A stretch of 64,000 nt of DNA, from positions 2,389,501 to 2,453,500 of the forward strand of contig NZ_CP016616.1 in the NCBI RefSeq assembly GCF_002741015.1, written 5' to 3'. The DNA comes from Microvirga ossetica (GTDB lineage Bacteria > Pseudomonadota > Alphaproteobacteria > Rhizobiales > Beijerinckiaceae). Numbering within the stretch: position 1 is the stretch's first letter; each line of letters opens with the position of its first letter. The notes beneath the pieces are model-generated. The model did not search any database, was not told the origin of the DNA, and saw only the letters and a program-made list of their open reading frames with translations. This document shows positions 10,250 to 18,157 of the stretch, piece by piece. The translations under genes were made by a program, and so were the position numbers.

Positions 10250-10539
10250 GAAATCTTCCTCCAAAAACGTTCTGTTCTTCAGCCCTCTGCGGGTGCTTGC
10301 CAGAATCCCTGATACAGCCACGCTATCGTAGGCATTCTCATGGCGCGATCAAGTTAAGCACATATCATGTTGCACGACAAATCTTGACATGCAAGCCGGA
10401 GTGCCGTTGCATCGCCAACATTACGGTTCCTGACGCCCGGCCACAATGAGTCGCCGTTGCATTATCACGCACAGGAACCGGATTTTACGACGCTGGCTCC
10501 GGACAACTTGCGCCCGGAGCGAAGGGGAGAAAAGCGCTC
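10250..10539. promoter_or_regulatory. Divergent promoter region with candidate operator
   Basis: 290 bp separate two divergently read genes and hold no gene. On the minus strand, 10382-10361 reads ATTTGTCGTGCAACATGATA. It shares TTGT, GCAACAT and spacing with the site at 32424, and TTGT-CAAC with 17971. A 10-bp direct repeat GCCGTTGCAT occurs at 10403-10412 and again at 10453-10462, exactly 50 bp apart. I cannot place -35/-10 boxes with confidence. Confidence 0.5.
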
Positions 10540-11640
10540 ATGATCAAGAATGTTGCGGTCGTCGGCTGCGGAATCGGCCGCACTCACATCGTTTCCTATG
10601 CCGCCCATCCGGACAAGTTCCGCGTCGTCGCCATCTGCGACCTCAGCGACGAGCGGCTGGCGAGCATCGGCGACGAATTCGGCATCGAGCGCCGGACCAA
10701 GGATTTCGGCGAGATCCTGCGCATGGAGGAGGTGGACATCGTCGATGTCTGCACGCCTCCCGCCGTCCATCTCGAGCAGATCCTTGCGGCGCTTGCCGCC
10801 AACAAGAACGTGGTCTGCGAGAAGCCGCTCGTGGGCTCCGTGGCCGACGTGGACAAGGTGATCGAGGCCGAGAAGCAATCCAGCGGCCGGGTGCTGCCGA
10901 TCTTCCAGTACCGCTACGGCAACGGCATCATGAAGGCCAAGCACATCATCGACCAGGGCATCGCCGGAAAGCCCTATCTCGCCTCCGTCGAGGTGTTCTG
11001 GAAGCGCACCGCGAAATATTACGACAATCCCTGGCGCGGGCGCTGGGACACCGAGCTCGGCGGCGTTCTCGTCACCCATGCGATCCACCTGCACGACCTG
11101 CTCACCTTCATCATGGGCCCGGTGAAGTCCGTGTTTGCCCGCGCGGCCACACGCGTAAACAACATCGAGGTCGAGGATTGCGTCGTCGGCAGCCTGGAGC
11201 TGCAGAACGGCGCGCTCGCCTCGACCGCTGCGACCCTCGGCTCGCAGGACGAGATCAGCCGCCTTCGTTTCTGCTTCGAGAACGTGACCTTCGAGAGCTG
11301 CCAGAAGCCCTATGCGCCGGGCGACGATCCGTGGAAGATCATTCCCGCCTCGCCCGAAGTTCAGGCGCAGATCGACCAGGCCTTCGAGGGCTGGAATTTC
11401 GTGCCGACCCGCTTCGAAGGGTTGTTCGCGCCCTATCACGCGGCGCTTCTCTCGGGCGGCGAACTGCCGATCACGCTGACCGATGCGCGTCGTTCGCTCG
11501 AGCTTCTCACGGCCTTCTATCAATCCATCGAGACCGAGCGTCCGCAAACGCTCGAGGTCGGGCCCGACCATCCGCGCTATAAGAACTGGAGCCTCGCGAA
11601 CAAAGGCGCCGACATCCTGCGCTACGCCGCGCGGGCTTAA
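10540..11640 (+). CDS. Gfo/Idh/MocA family oxidoreductase (paralogue 1)
   Basis: 366 residues. An N-terminal Rossmann fold (VVGCGIGRTH, residues 7-16) binds NAD(P), and CEKPLVG (Glu94-Lys95-Pro96) is the family signature whose Lys is catalytic. GGVLVTHAIHLHDLL in the C-terminal alpha/beta domain supplies the substrate-side His/Asp. Family members oxidise or reduce sugars, inositols or keto-sugars. It is divergent from the sugar ABC ATPase and ends in a strong terminator, so it forms a single-gene unit under shared control. Substrate not predictable. It is only distantly like the three other family members in the window. Confidence 0.92.
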   Translation: MIKNVAVVGCGIGRTHIVSYAAHPDKFRVVAICDLSDERLASIGDEFGIERRTKDFGEILRMEEVDIVDVCTPPAVHLEQILAALAANKNVVCEKPLVGSVADVDKVIEAEKQSSGRVLPIFQYRYGNGIMKAKHIIDQGIAGKPYLASVEVFWKRTAKYYDNPWRGRWDTELGGVLVTHAIHLHDLLTFIMGPVKSVFARAATRVNNIEVEDCVVGSLELQNGALASTAATLGSQDEISRLRFCFENVTFESCQKPYAPGDDPWKIIPASPEVQAQIDQAFEGWNFVPTRFEGLFAPYHAALLSGGELPITLTDARRSLELLTAFYQSIETERPQTLEVGPDHPRYKNWSLANKGADILRYAARA

Positions 11641-11655
11641 GCCGTCTCACACGAC

Positions 11656-11691
11656 AGGGGCCAGGGCGATGCATCGCCCTGGCCCTTTTTG
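11656..11691 (+). terminator. Rho-independent terminator after Gfo paralogue 1
   Basis: Positions 11658-11685 form a perfect 28-base palindrome (14-bp arms GGGCCAGGGCGATG and its complement), followed directly by TTTTTG. The first Gs lie 17 bp after the stop codon. It may also partly shield the udh gene that ends at 11720 on the other strand. Confidence 0.93.
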
Positions 11692-11719
11692 TTGGCGACC
11701 GACCGAGATCGCGCCGCGT

Positions 11720-12523
11720 TCAGGCCAGCCATGCCTCTCGACTGGAAAACTCCGTCGCCACGAAATTTCCACCCTGATGCCCGCGCGCGAGCTCCGTGCC
11801 GAGCTCGATCGCCTCGACCTCGGACGCGAAGATCTCCGCATCGTCCTGCGGCTGGTAGCCGAGGTGATAGGCAGCGGAATTGTCCCACCAGGACCGCGTA
11901 TTGCGGGAAACGCCATAGGCGATCTCATGCACGTAATCGGCGCTCAGCCCCACCTCGACCAGGCGGACGAAATCCGCCTGCGACAGCCATGTGGACAGAG
12001 CCCTTCGGTTGTCGGGTTTGGGCAGGCATGAGCCGATGCGGAGGCAGAAGCTGCGGATGCCGTGCTTGTAGGCATAGAGCGCCGCCACGTCCTCGCCGAA
12101 GGCCTTCGTCAGCCCATAGCGCGAATCGGGTCGGGGCGGTGTTTCATGTGAGAGCGTTTTGTCGTTCGGATACATGCCGGTGGCGTGGTTGCTGCTCGCG
12201 AAGATGATCCGTTCCACGCCGGCTTTCCTCGCACCTTCGTAGAGGTTGATCACGCCGGCGATGTTGGATTGCAGCAGCTCAGGCCACGCCGCTTCGTTGG
12301 CGATGCCGCCGAGATGGACGATGGCATCAACCCCCTCGCATAGGCGCCGCACGGAGGCTGCGTCGACCAGATCGCAGGTGATCGCTTCCTCTTCCGGTCC
12401 CGTCGGGCCGAGCGGCGAGCGGTCCGACAATCTCAGCAGCTGAAATCGTCCGGCAAAGGCGCCGCGCAGGATATGGCCGAGCGTTCCAGCCGCACCCGTG
12501 ATGAGAAGTCGGTTCAAGGTCAT
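11720..12523 (-). CDS. udh: Uronate dehydrogenase (NAD-dependent SDR)
   Basis: 267 residues. Extended short-chain dehydrogenase with GAAGTLG at the NAD site, FASSNHATGMYP and the YGLTK Tyr-x-x-x-Lys catalytic pair. RIGSC, ALSTWLS and WWDNS are segments I recognise from Agrobacterium uronate dehydrogenase. The reaction is galacturonate or glucuronate plus NAD+ to the aldaro-lactone. It is last in a minus-strand row with the ABC importer, a Gfo protein and an SMP-30 lactonase, which suits lactone hydrolysis after Udh. A 185-bp gap upstream contains a candidate operator, so it may also have its own promoter. Alternative: another sugar NAD-epimerase/dehydratase, less likely. Confidence 0.85.
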   Translation of the reverse strand: MTLNRLLITGAAGTLGHILRGAFAGRFQLLRLSDRSPLGPTGPEEEAITCDLVDAASVRRLCEGVDAIVHLGGIANEAAWPELLQSNIAGVINLYEGARKAGVERIIFASSNHATGMYPNDKTLSHETPPRPDSRYGLTKAFGEDVAALYAYKHGIRSFCLRIGSCLPKPDNRRALSTWLSQADFVRLVEVGLSADYVHEIAYGVSRNTRSWWDNSAAYHLGYQPQDDAEIFASEVEAIELGTELARGHQGGNFVATEFSSREAWLA

Positions 12524-12551
12524 GATCGGTCACCGAGACTGAATGTCGAGA

Positions 12552-12573
12552 TATTTATACGATATATGATAAA
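12552..12573. promoter_or_regulatory. Candidate operator upstream of udh
   Basis: An AT-rich imperfect palindrome ATTTATACGATATATGATAAAT (arms ATTTAT/ATAAAT), out of place in GC-rich DNA, lies 29 bp upstream of the udh start. Its first 16 bases match the site before the IlvD/Edd dehydratase (33575-33590) at 14 of 16 positions. The rest of the 12524-12708 gap holds a hairpin at 12646-12668 (GGATGGC/GCCATCC) without a U-tract. Confidence 0.5.
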
Positions 12574-12708
12574 TTTTGCATCCCGACCTCGGCTGCTGAC
12601 GGAGCTGAGGCATTGCTCTCTCCACAACAGAGTTCAGGATGGGAGGGATGGCGGGGTCCCAGCCATCCTGGCGAGGGTGGCCGGAGGAATCCGCTGAGGA
12701 GACAGCCG

Positions 12709-13587
12709 TCAGGCGTCGGCCCACCGCTCGACCCGGGCGCCGGCCACCGGGGACGACGCGATGAACAGGCTGCCGGATTGCGGGGCGCCGGCCAGCACGT
12801 CCGGATTGTCCGGCTTCAGAGAGGTGATCACCAGCGTCCGCAGATCGTCTCCGCAGAAGCACTGCATGGTGGGCGCCGGAACGGGAACGGGATGGGATTC
12901 CACGATCGTTCCATCCCGCGTGATGCGGTTCAGGCGGCCCGCGGAGACGCCGCAGCTCCAATAAAACCCCTCCGCATCGCAGGCGCCGCCATCCGGCCGG
13001 CCGGTAGCCTCGTCCAGGGTCGCGATGCGCACCCGGTTGCGAAGGCTACCCGATGAGGGCTCGAAATCGTGGCGGTCGATCCAGGGTCCGCGGGAATCGG
13101 AATGGAACAGGGTGCGGCCGTCGGCCGACCAGGCCAGCCCGTTGGACACGAAGCAGACATTTTCCAGCACTCGGGTCACCTCGCCGCGTCCATCGACCCG
13201 GTAGAGCGAGCCGCGCAGCTCCTTCTGAGGCCGGTCGTCCATCGAGCCGACCCAGAAGGCGCCGTCCGGCCCCACCTTGCCGTCGTTGAGACGGTTCGCT
13301 GCCGGCTCGCCGGGAATCTCGGCAAGAATCTCGAGGCCGCCGCTGTCCGGGTCGAAGACGGCGATGGAGCGTTCCAGCGCCACGACCAGCCGGCCGCTTT
13401 CCCCGAGCCCGACGGAGCCCACGACCTTGGGCATGGGCCAGGTGCGATGCTCCGAGCCGTCGAGCCGGATGGAGTGGATCGCGGGCGCCTTGATGTCGAT
13501 GAAGAACAGGACCTTGCGGCGGTCGTCCCAGACGGGGCTTTCGCCGACCCCGCAGCGAACGTCCTTGAGCAATCGGAATTCGAGCAT
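12709..13587 (-). CDS. SMP-30/gluconolactonase family protein
   Basis: 292 residues, six-bladed beta-propeller of the SMP-30/regucalcin group. The start at 13587 is fixed by a TGATG overlap with the stop codon of the upstream Gfo gene. Metal and active-site segments are GVGESPVWD (Glu), NRLNDGKVGPDGAFWVGSMD (Asn, Asp), FVSNGLAWSADG and RPDGGACDAEGFYW. Members hydrolyse sugar-acid lactones using a divalent metal. Next to uronate dehydrogenase, the natural substrate would be an aldaro-lactone or aldono-lactone made by Udh or by the Gfo dehydrogenase, an inference from position. Confidence 0.9.
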   Translation of the reverse strand: MLEFRLLKDVRCGVGESPVWDDRRKVLFFIDIKAPAIHSIRLDGSEHRTWPMPKVVGSVGLGESGRLVVALERSIAVFDPDSGGLEILAEIPGEPAANRLNDGKVGPDGAFWVGSMDDRPQKELRGSLYRVDGRGEVTRVLENVCFVSNGLAWSADGRTLFHSDSRGPWIDRHDFEPSSGSLRNRVRIATLDEATGRPDGGACDAEGFYWSCGVSAGRLNRITRDGTIVESHPVPVPAPTMQCFCGDDLRTLVITSLKPDNPDVLAGAPQSGSLFIASSPVAGARVERWADA

Positions 13588-14618
13588 CAGCGCGCGCCCT
13601 GCCCTGCGGGAGTCGCTTCCCCCATGGCCTGCGCCTTCAGCACGAGATCCATGGCCTTGAAGCAATGCTCCTGCCCCATGGCGGTCTCGGTCCTGTCGCG
13701 CACATCGTTCAGGAAATTGCGACCGTAAGCCAGCTCCTCGTTGGAGCAGTCGAGATGACGCATGCCGGTCTTGTCCACGAGGAACAGGTGGTCCTTGCCC
13801 TCACGGCCGGCGACGTCGATGTATTTGCGCATCTCGATCGTACCTTCGGTGCCGACGAGCATGACGCGCCCGTCACCCCAGATCGGCAGCCCGTCCGGCG
13901 TGAACCAGTCGACGCGGATATAACCGGTGGCGTTCTCCGACTTGAGCGTCATCTCGCCGAAATCCTGCAAGCCCGGAGTCTGCTGATTGGCGCGGTTGGC
14001 CACCAGCGCATAGGTGACCTCGGCGTCCTTTGCCCCCGTGAAGAACAGGAACTGCTCGCACTGATGCGAGGCGATGTCGGTGAGGATGCCGCCATAGGCC
14101 TCGCGCTCGAAGAACCAGGACGGGCGGATCGGCGCGTTGAGCCGGTGCGGCCCCAGGCCAAGCGTGTTCACCACCTGGCCGATGGCGCCGGAGCGCACGA
14201 GCTCTCCGGCCTTGTCGGTCACGCGGCTGCTGAAATGCTCGGAGTAGAAGATCGAGTAGATGCGCCCGGTCTCCTTCTGAACCCTTTGGACCTCGGCCAA
14301 TTCCTCGAGCGTGATCATGCCCGGCTTGTCGACCATGTAGTCCTTGCCGTGCCGCATCGCGGCAAGGCCGATCCGCGCCCGGTCCCTGGGGATCGCGGCG
14401 CTGACGACGACGGCAATGCTGTCGTCCTCGAGGATCTGGCGGGCATCGTGAACGCGCCGCGTCTGCGGGTAGCGTTCCGCGAAGGGAGCGGCGAGATCGT
14501 CCTCTTCGGCGAAGAAGGAGACGAACTCGGCCCCGGCGCCGAGAAGGGCATCGACCTGACCGAAGATATGGTTGTGGTTGATGCCGATGACGGCGAAGCG
14601 AACTCCGGATGCTGACAT
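13587..14618 (-). CDS. Gfo/Idh/MocA family oxidoreductase (paralogue 2)
   Basis: 343 residues. The Rossmann segment is unusual (FAVIGINHNHIFGQVDALL: GINHNH in place of a normal GxGxxG), and the signature is Asp97-Lys98-Pro99-Gly instead of EKP. This variant occurs in some Gfo/Idh/MocA subgroups. The C-terminal domain is typical, with GGILTDIASHQCEQFLFF providing the substrate-site His. It is translationally coupled to the SMP-30 gene (1-base overlap) and lies 10 bp after the MalG-type permease, so its substrate is probably the imported sugar or its oxidised form. The cofactor may be bound differently because of the missing glycines. Confidence 0.88.
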   Translation of the reverse strand: MSASGVRFAVIGINHNHIFGQVDALLGAGAEFVSFFAEEDDLAAPFAERYPQTRRVHDARQILEDDSIAVVVSAAIPRDRARIGLAAMRHGKDYMVDKPGMITLEELAEVQRVQKETGRIYSIFYSEHFSSRVTDKAGELVRSGAIGQVVNTLGLGPHRLNAPIRPSWFFEREAYGGILTDIASHQCEQFLFFTGAKDAEVTYALVANRANQQTPGLQDFGEMTLKSENATGYIRVDWFTPDGLPIWGDGRVMLVGTEGTIEMRKYIDVAGREGKDHLFLVDKTGMRHLDCSNEELAYGRNFLNDVRDRTETAMGQEHCFKAMDLVLKAQAMGEATPAGQGAR

Positions 14619-14628
14619 GCGTCCTGCC

Positions 14629-15495
14629 CTAACCCTTCAGACCGGTGGTCGCGATGCCTTCGATGAGAAGGCGCTGGAAGACCACGAAGAACAACAGAAC
14701 CGGGATCAGGGCGACCACGGACATGGCGAAGAGAGCGCTCCAGTCGGACTTGCCGGTCGAGTCGACGAAGGTGCGCAGGCCGAGCTGGACCGTGTACTGG
14801 CTGGCATCGTTCAGATAGATCAGGGGGCCAAAGAAATCGTCCCAGGTCCAGATGAAGGTGAAGATCGCAGCCGTGGCCAGCGCCGGCATCGACAACGGCA
14901 GCATGACGCTCCAGAAGATGCGCCAGGGTCCCGCCCCGTCGATGATCGCCGCCTCGTCGAGCTCGCGCGGGATGCCGCGGAAGAACTGATACAGCAGGAA
15001 GATGAAGAACGCGTCCGCGGCCAGGAACTTCGGCACGACGAGCGGCAGGAAGGTGTTCACCCAGTCGAGGTTCAGGAACAGCACGTATTGCGGGATGAGC
15101 GTCACGTGATAGGGCAGCATCAGCGTGCCCAGCATGAGCGCGAACCAGAGGTTCTTGAGCGGGAATTTCAGCCGCGCGAAGGCATAGGCGGCCAGTGAGC
15201 AGGAGAACACGTTGCCGATCACGCTGAGCACCGAGATGACCAGCGAGTTCCAGAAGAACGTCCCGAAGCTGACCGTCAGGCCTGACCAGCCGCGGATATA
15301 GGCATCGATGGTGAAGGTCTCCGGCCAGAGCGAGGCATTGCCGAAGATCTCGTCGTCAGGCTTGAAGCTGCTCGCGAGCATCCACAGGAGCGGATAGAGC
15401 ATGAGCAGCGACACGCCGCAGAGGATCACGTGATACAGGAGAGAGCGGCCTCCGCTGACGTTCGGCGTCGTCGCAACTGCTGTGGTGTCAGTCAT
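14629..15495 (-). CDS. Carbohydrate ABC transporter permease (MalG type)
   Basis: 288 residues with six predicted membrane helices. The cytoplasmic EAA loop (ELDEAAIIDGAGPWRIFWSV, then LPLSMPAL) contacts the ATPase. Its start overlaps the end of the MalF-type gene by 8 bp, a clear operon arrangement. Pairs with the 313-residue permease to form the channel of a CUT1-type importer. Substrate not shown by sequence. Confidence 0.94.
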   Translation of the reverse strand: MTDTTAVATTPNVSGGRSLLYHVILCGVSLLMLYPLLWMLASSFKPDDEIFGNASLWPETFTIDAYIRGWSGLTVSFGTFFWNSLVISVLSVIGNVFSCSLAAYAFARLKFPLKNLWFALMLGTLMLPYHVTLIPQYVLFLNLDWVNTFLPLVVPKFLAADAFFIFLLYQFFRGIPRELDEAAIIDGAGPWRIFWSVMLPLSMPALATAAIFTFIWTWDDFFGPLIYLNDASQYTVQLGLRTFVDSTGKSDWSALFAMSVVALIPVLLFFVVFQRLLIEGIATTGLKG

Positions 15496-16429
15496 TGTAA
15501 TGGACCCAGTAGCGAGAGGTCAGGAAGGAGAAGGCGGTAAAGCAGGCAATGATGATCAGAAGGATCCATGCCAGGGCCGACGCATACCCCATGCGGAAAT
15601 AGGCGAAGCCTTCCTGATAGAGGTAGAGGGTGTAGAAGAGCGTCGAATCGATCGGCCCGCCGGTTCCCTCGCTGATGATGAAGGCCGGCGTAAAGGCCTT
15701 GAAGGCGTCGATGGTCTGCACGATGCCGTTGAAGAAGATCACCGGCGTGAGCAGCGGAAGCGTGATCTTGATGAACTGCTGTATCTTGTTGGCGCCGTCG
15801 ATGCTGGCAGCCTCGTACACGTCCGAAGGGATCTGCCGCAGGCCGGCGAGGAAGATGATCATCGGCGAGCCGAACTGCCAGACGCTGAGCAGGACCAGCG
15901 TATAGAGCGAGTAGCTCGGGTCCGAAATCCAGCTCGGCCCGTCGAAGCCGAAGAAGCCGAGCACCACGTTGACGAGACCGTCCTTCGCGAAGAGCTGGCG
16001 CCACAGCACGGCGATGGCGACGCTCGCGCCGAGCAGCGAGGGCAGATAGAACAGGGCGCGGTAGAGGGGCAGGCCGGCGATGCCGCGATTGAGCACCATG
16101 GCCAATCCAAGGGCGAAGGCCAGCTTCAGCGGCACGGCCAGGATGACGTACATGAACGTCACCTGCATGGAATGCCAGAACTTCGCGTCATTGGTGAAGA
16201 TGCGCTGGTAATTCGCCAGGCCGATGACCTGCGGATCCTGCAGCAGATCGAAATTGGTGAAGGACAGATAAAGGGATGCGAGCGTCGGGCCGAGCGTCAG
16301 CCCGAGGAAGCCGATGAGCCAGGGGACGAGGAAGGAATAGGCGACAAGCGCACGGGACAGGCCGCGCCAGCGCTTGCTCGTCTTCTCCGGCTCGATGATC
16401 GTCAATGGGATTTGAGCGGTTGTCGTCAT
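15488..16429 (-). CDS. Carbohydrate ABC transporter permease (MalF type)
   Basis: 313 residues, six or more membrane helices starting near residue 27 (ALVAYSFLVPWLIGFLGL). The EAA loop reads VYEAASIDGANKIQQFIKI followed by LPLLTPVI. Belongs to the CUT1 sugar permease family and lies between the solute-binding protein and MalG-type genes in one minus-strand operon. A 91-bp gap separates it from the binding-protein stop codon; such gaps often allow higher expression of the binding protein, though I see no convincing hairpin there. Confidence 0.94.
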   Translation of the reverse strand: MTTTAQIPLTIIEPEKTSKRWRGLSRALVAYSFLVPWLIGFLGLTLGPTLASLYLSFTNFDLLQDPQVIGLANYQRIFTNDAKFWHSMQVTFMYVILAVPLKLAFALGLAMVLNRGIAGLPLYRALFYLPSLLGASVAIAVLWRQLFAKDGLVNVVLGFFGFDGPSWISDPSYSLYTLVLLSVWQFGSPMIIFLAGLRQIPSDVYEAASIDGANKIQQFIKITLPLLTPVIFFNGIVQTIDAFKAFTPAFIISEGTGGPIDSTLFYTLYLYQEGFAYFRMGYASALAWILLIIIACFTAFSFLTSRYWVHYND

Positions 16430-16520
16430 ATAGAATGGCTCACAGCAATGTCATGATAGACGGACAGGCCGACCCGGTTCGGCTGGGTCAGCCTGGTGAG
16501 TCAAAAAGCGGCGCTTTGCG

Positions 16521-17801
16521 TCAGGCGCGGCTCAGGATGGCCTGGGCTTCGCTGACGTATTGCTTTCCGCCATCGGCCACGGACAGACGGCCGAAGCCGA
16601 CCTGCTCCGAAATGCGGCGCAGCATGGTCTGGATCTCTCCGGCGCCCTTCGGAGGAGCGGGCGGGATCGGCCCGACCTTCGGCGTGACGTGCGAGATGAA
16701 GTCGACCACAAGCTTGCCCATGGCGTCGAGTTCGGCCGAGACCGCCTCGCGGATCTTCGGCGAAGCCGGGACGCCGCGCTCCACGCCGAGGAGCTTTGCA
16801 CCCTCGACATCCTTCACGGTGAAGTTCGCGAACTTCACCACCGGATCGGCCACCTTGGTGCGGGCATAGATGCTCCACATCATCGACGGCTTGAGATAGT
16901 GACCCGGGCTCGGGCCTGCGCCCTGCGGGTACATGGTGATGCCGAGCGGGTTCTTGTTGAGCACCTGGTAGCCGACATACTGGTTCGAATGGTTGAAGGC
17001 GCAGGCGGCGCGCCCTTGCGTCAGCAGGTTGGTCTCGATGTTGTTCTTGTCGAGCGCCTGCAGATCGGCCGGCGGGCAGGCCTTCGTTTCACGCGCCTTG
17101 GCCCACATGGCGAACCAGTCGGTGGCGTCCTTCTCGTCGAGGCCGAGCTTACCGTCCTCGGTGAACAGCGCCTTGCCGCGCTGGCGCAGCCAGTTCTCGT
17201 AAGGCGACTCCTCTCCACTGCCGTCGGACGTGCCGTAATACTCGCCGTTATGCGCCTTCGTGACGGCGGCGGCGAGCTCGAAGAACTTGTCCCAGTTCAC
17301 GTCGACCGGCTCGGCCACGCCCGCCTTCTGGAACGCGGCCTTGTTGTAGATCATGGCGTTCGAGTTGTTGCCGAGATTGATGCCGTAGAGCTTGCCGTCG
17401 ACCTTGCAGCTGTCGAGCGACGCCTTGTCGAAATCGCTGATGTCGAGGGACTTGCCGACGAACTCGTCGAGCGGCAGCAGAGCGCCGCGGCGGGCATATT
17501 CCGCAACGTAGCGATAATCCATCTGGATCAGGTCGGGAGCATTGCGGCCGGCCGCCTGCGTCGCGAGCCGCGGCCAATAATCACCCCAGGCCAAGGTTTC
17601 GCCATCGATTTTCACGCCGGTATTGCGGTCCTGGTAGAGCGAGACCGCTTTCAGCGTACGGTCGGAGCGCTCCTTGGATCCCCACCAGTACAGGCGGATG
17701 CGGGAATCCTGGGCAAAGGCCGGCAGGCTGCCGAAAGCGGAAAGTCCGGCGGAGCCAAGAGCCGCTTTTAATAAGGTCCTGCGGTTGAAGTCATGTGTCA
17801 T
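16521..17801 (-). CDS. Sugar ABC transporter solute-binding protein
   Basis: 426 residues from the ATG at 17801, preferred over an in-frame ATG at 17834 because GAGGGAG lies just ahead and the signal then starts cleanly. The N-terminus NRRTLLKAALGSAGLSAFG is a twin-arginine-like signal ending near FAQ. The mature part is family 1 extracellular binding protein (WWGSKERSDRTLKAV, ..DLIQMDYRYV..). First gene of the operon with MalF/MalG permeases, Gfo, SMP-30 and udh. Binds the unknown sugar in the periplasm; long length (about 400 mature residues) suits an oligosaccharide or a uronide. Confidence 0.92.
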   Translation of the reverse strand: MTHDFNRRTLLKAALGSAGLSAFGSLPAFAQDSRIRLYWWGSKERSDRTLKAVSLYQDRNTGVKIDGETLAWGDYWPRLATQAAGRNAPDLIQMDYRYVAEYARRGALLPLDEFVGKSLDISDFDKASLDSCKVDGKLYGINLGNNSNAMIYNKAAFQKAGVAEPVDVNWDKFFELAAAVTKAHNGEYYGTSDGSGEESPYENWLRQRGKALFTEDGKLGLDEKDATDWFAMWAKARETKACPPADLQALDKNNIETNLLTQGRAACAFNHSNQYVGYQVLNKNPLGITMYPQGAGPSPGHYLKPSMMWSIYARTKVADPVVKFANFTVKDVEGAKLLGVERGVPASPKIREAVSAELDAMGKLVVDFISHVTPKVGPIPPAPPKGAGEIQTMLRRISEQVGFGRLSVADGGKQYVSEAQAILSRA

Positions 17802-18157
17802 GTGGCGTGTCTCCCTCTTATGAGGCTGCCTCACCGGCAGCGCGAATTTATGGCCCTCGACGACAGCCCTCTTGTGGCGCCTGCTCAGGCCGGTCTTCCA
17901 TCCTCGCCTCAGCCGTCACGGGGCGCGTTTCTTTTGTCGCCGTCCGACATGAAGCTAGAATTTAGAATGGTTGTATGTCAACCAGTTGTATGATGTAATT
18001 CGGCGGTCTAAGCTTCCCGACCGAAGCCTTTCAAGAGATAAAACGCAGACGAAACGAGCCCGACCCGTGGTTTGCCAACGGCTGAAAGCTCTAATTTGTC
18101 TGACAAATTTAACGCTCTCACCACCATCCGAGCGAAGCAGCAGGAGACCTCAGGAGA
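17802..18157. promoter_or_regulatory. Divergent promoter region with several operator candidates
   Basis: 356 bp between the binding-protein operon and the Gfo/Ldh operon; no gene seen. TTGTATG occurs twice in the same direction, at 17971-17977 and 17986-17992, the first inside TTGTATGTCAACC. At 18093-18109 lies a perfect palindrome AATTTGTCTGACAAATT, which contains the T-n-GT-n3-AC-n-A pattern known for FadR-type GntR regulators. It is 48 bp upstream of the Gfo start codon, a position suited to repression. AGGAGA precedes the ATG at 18158. Confidence 0.6.
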
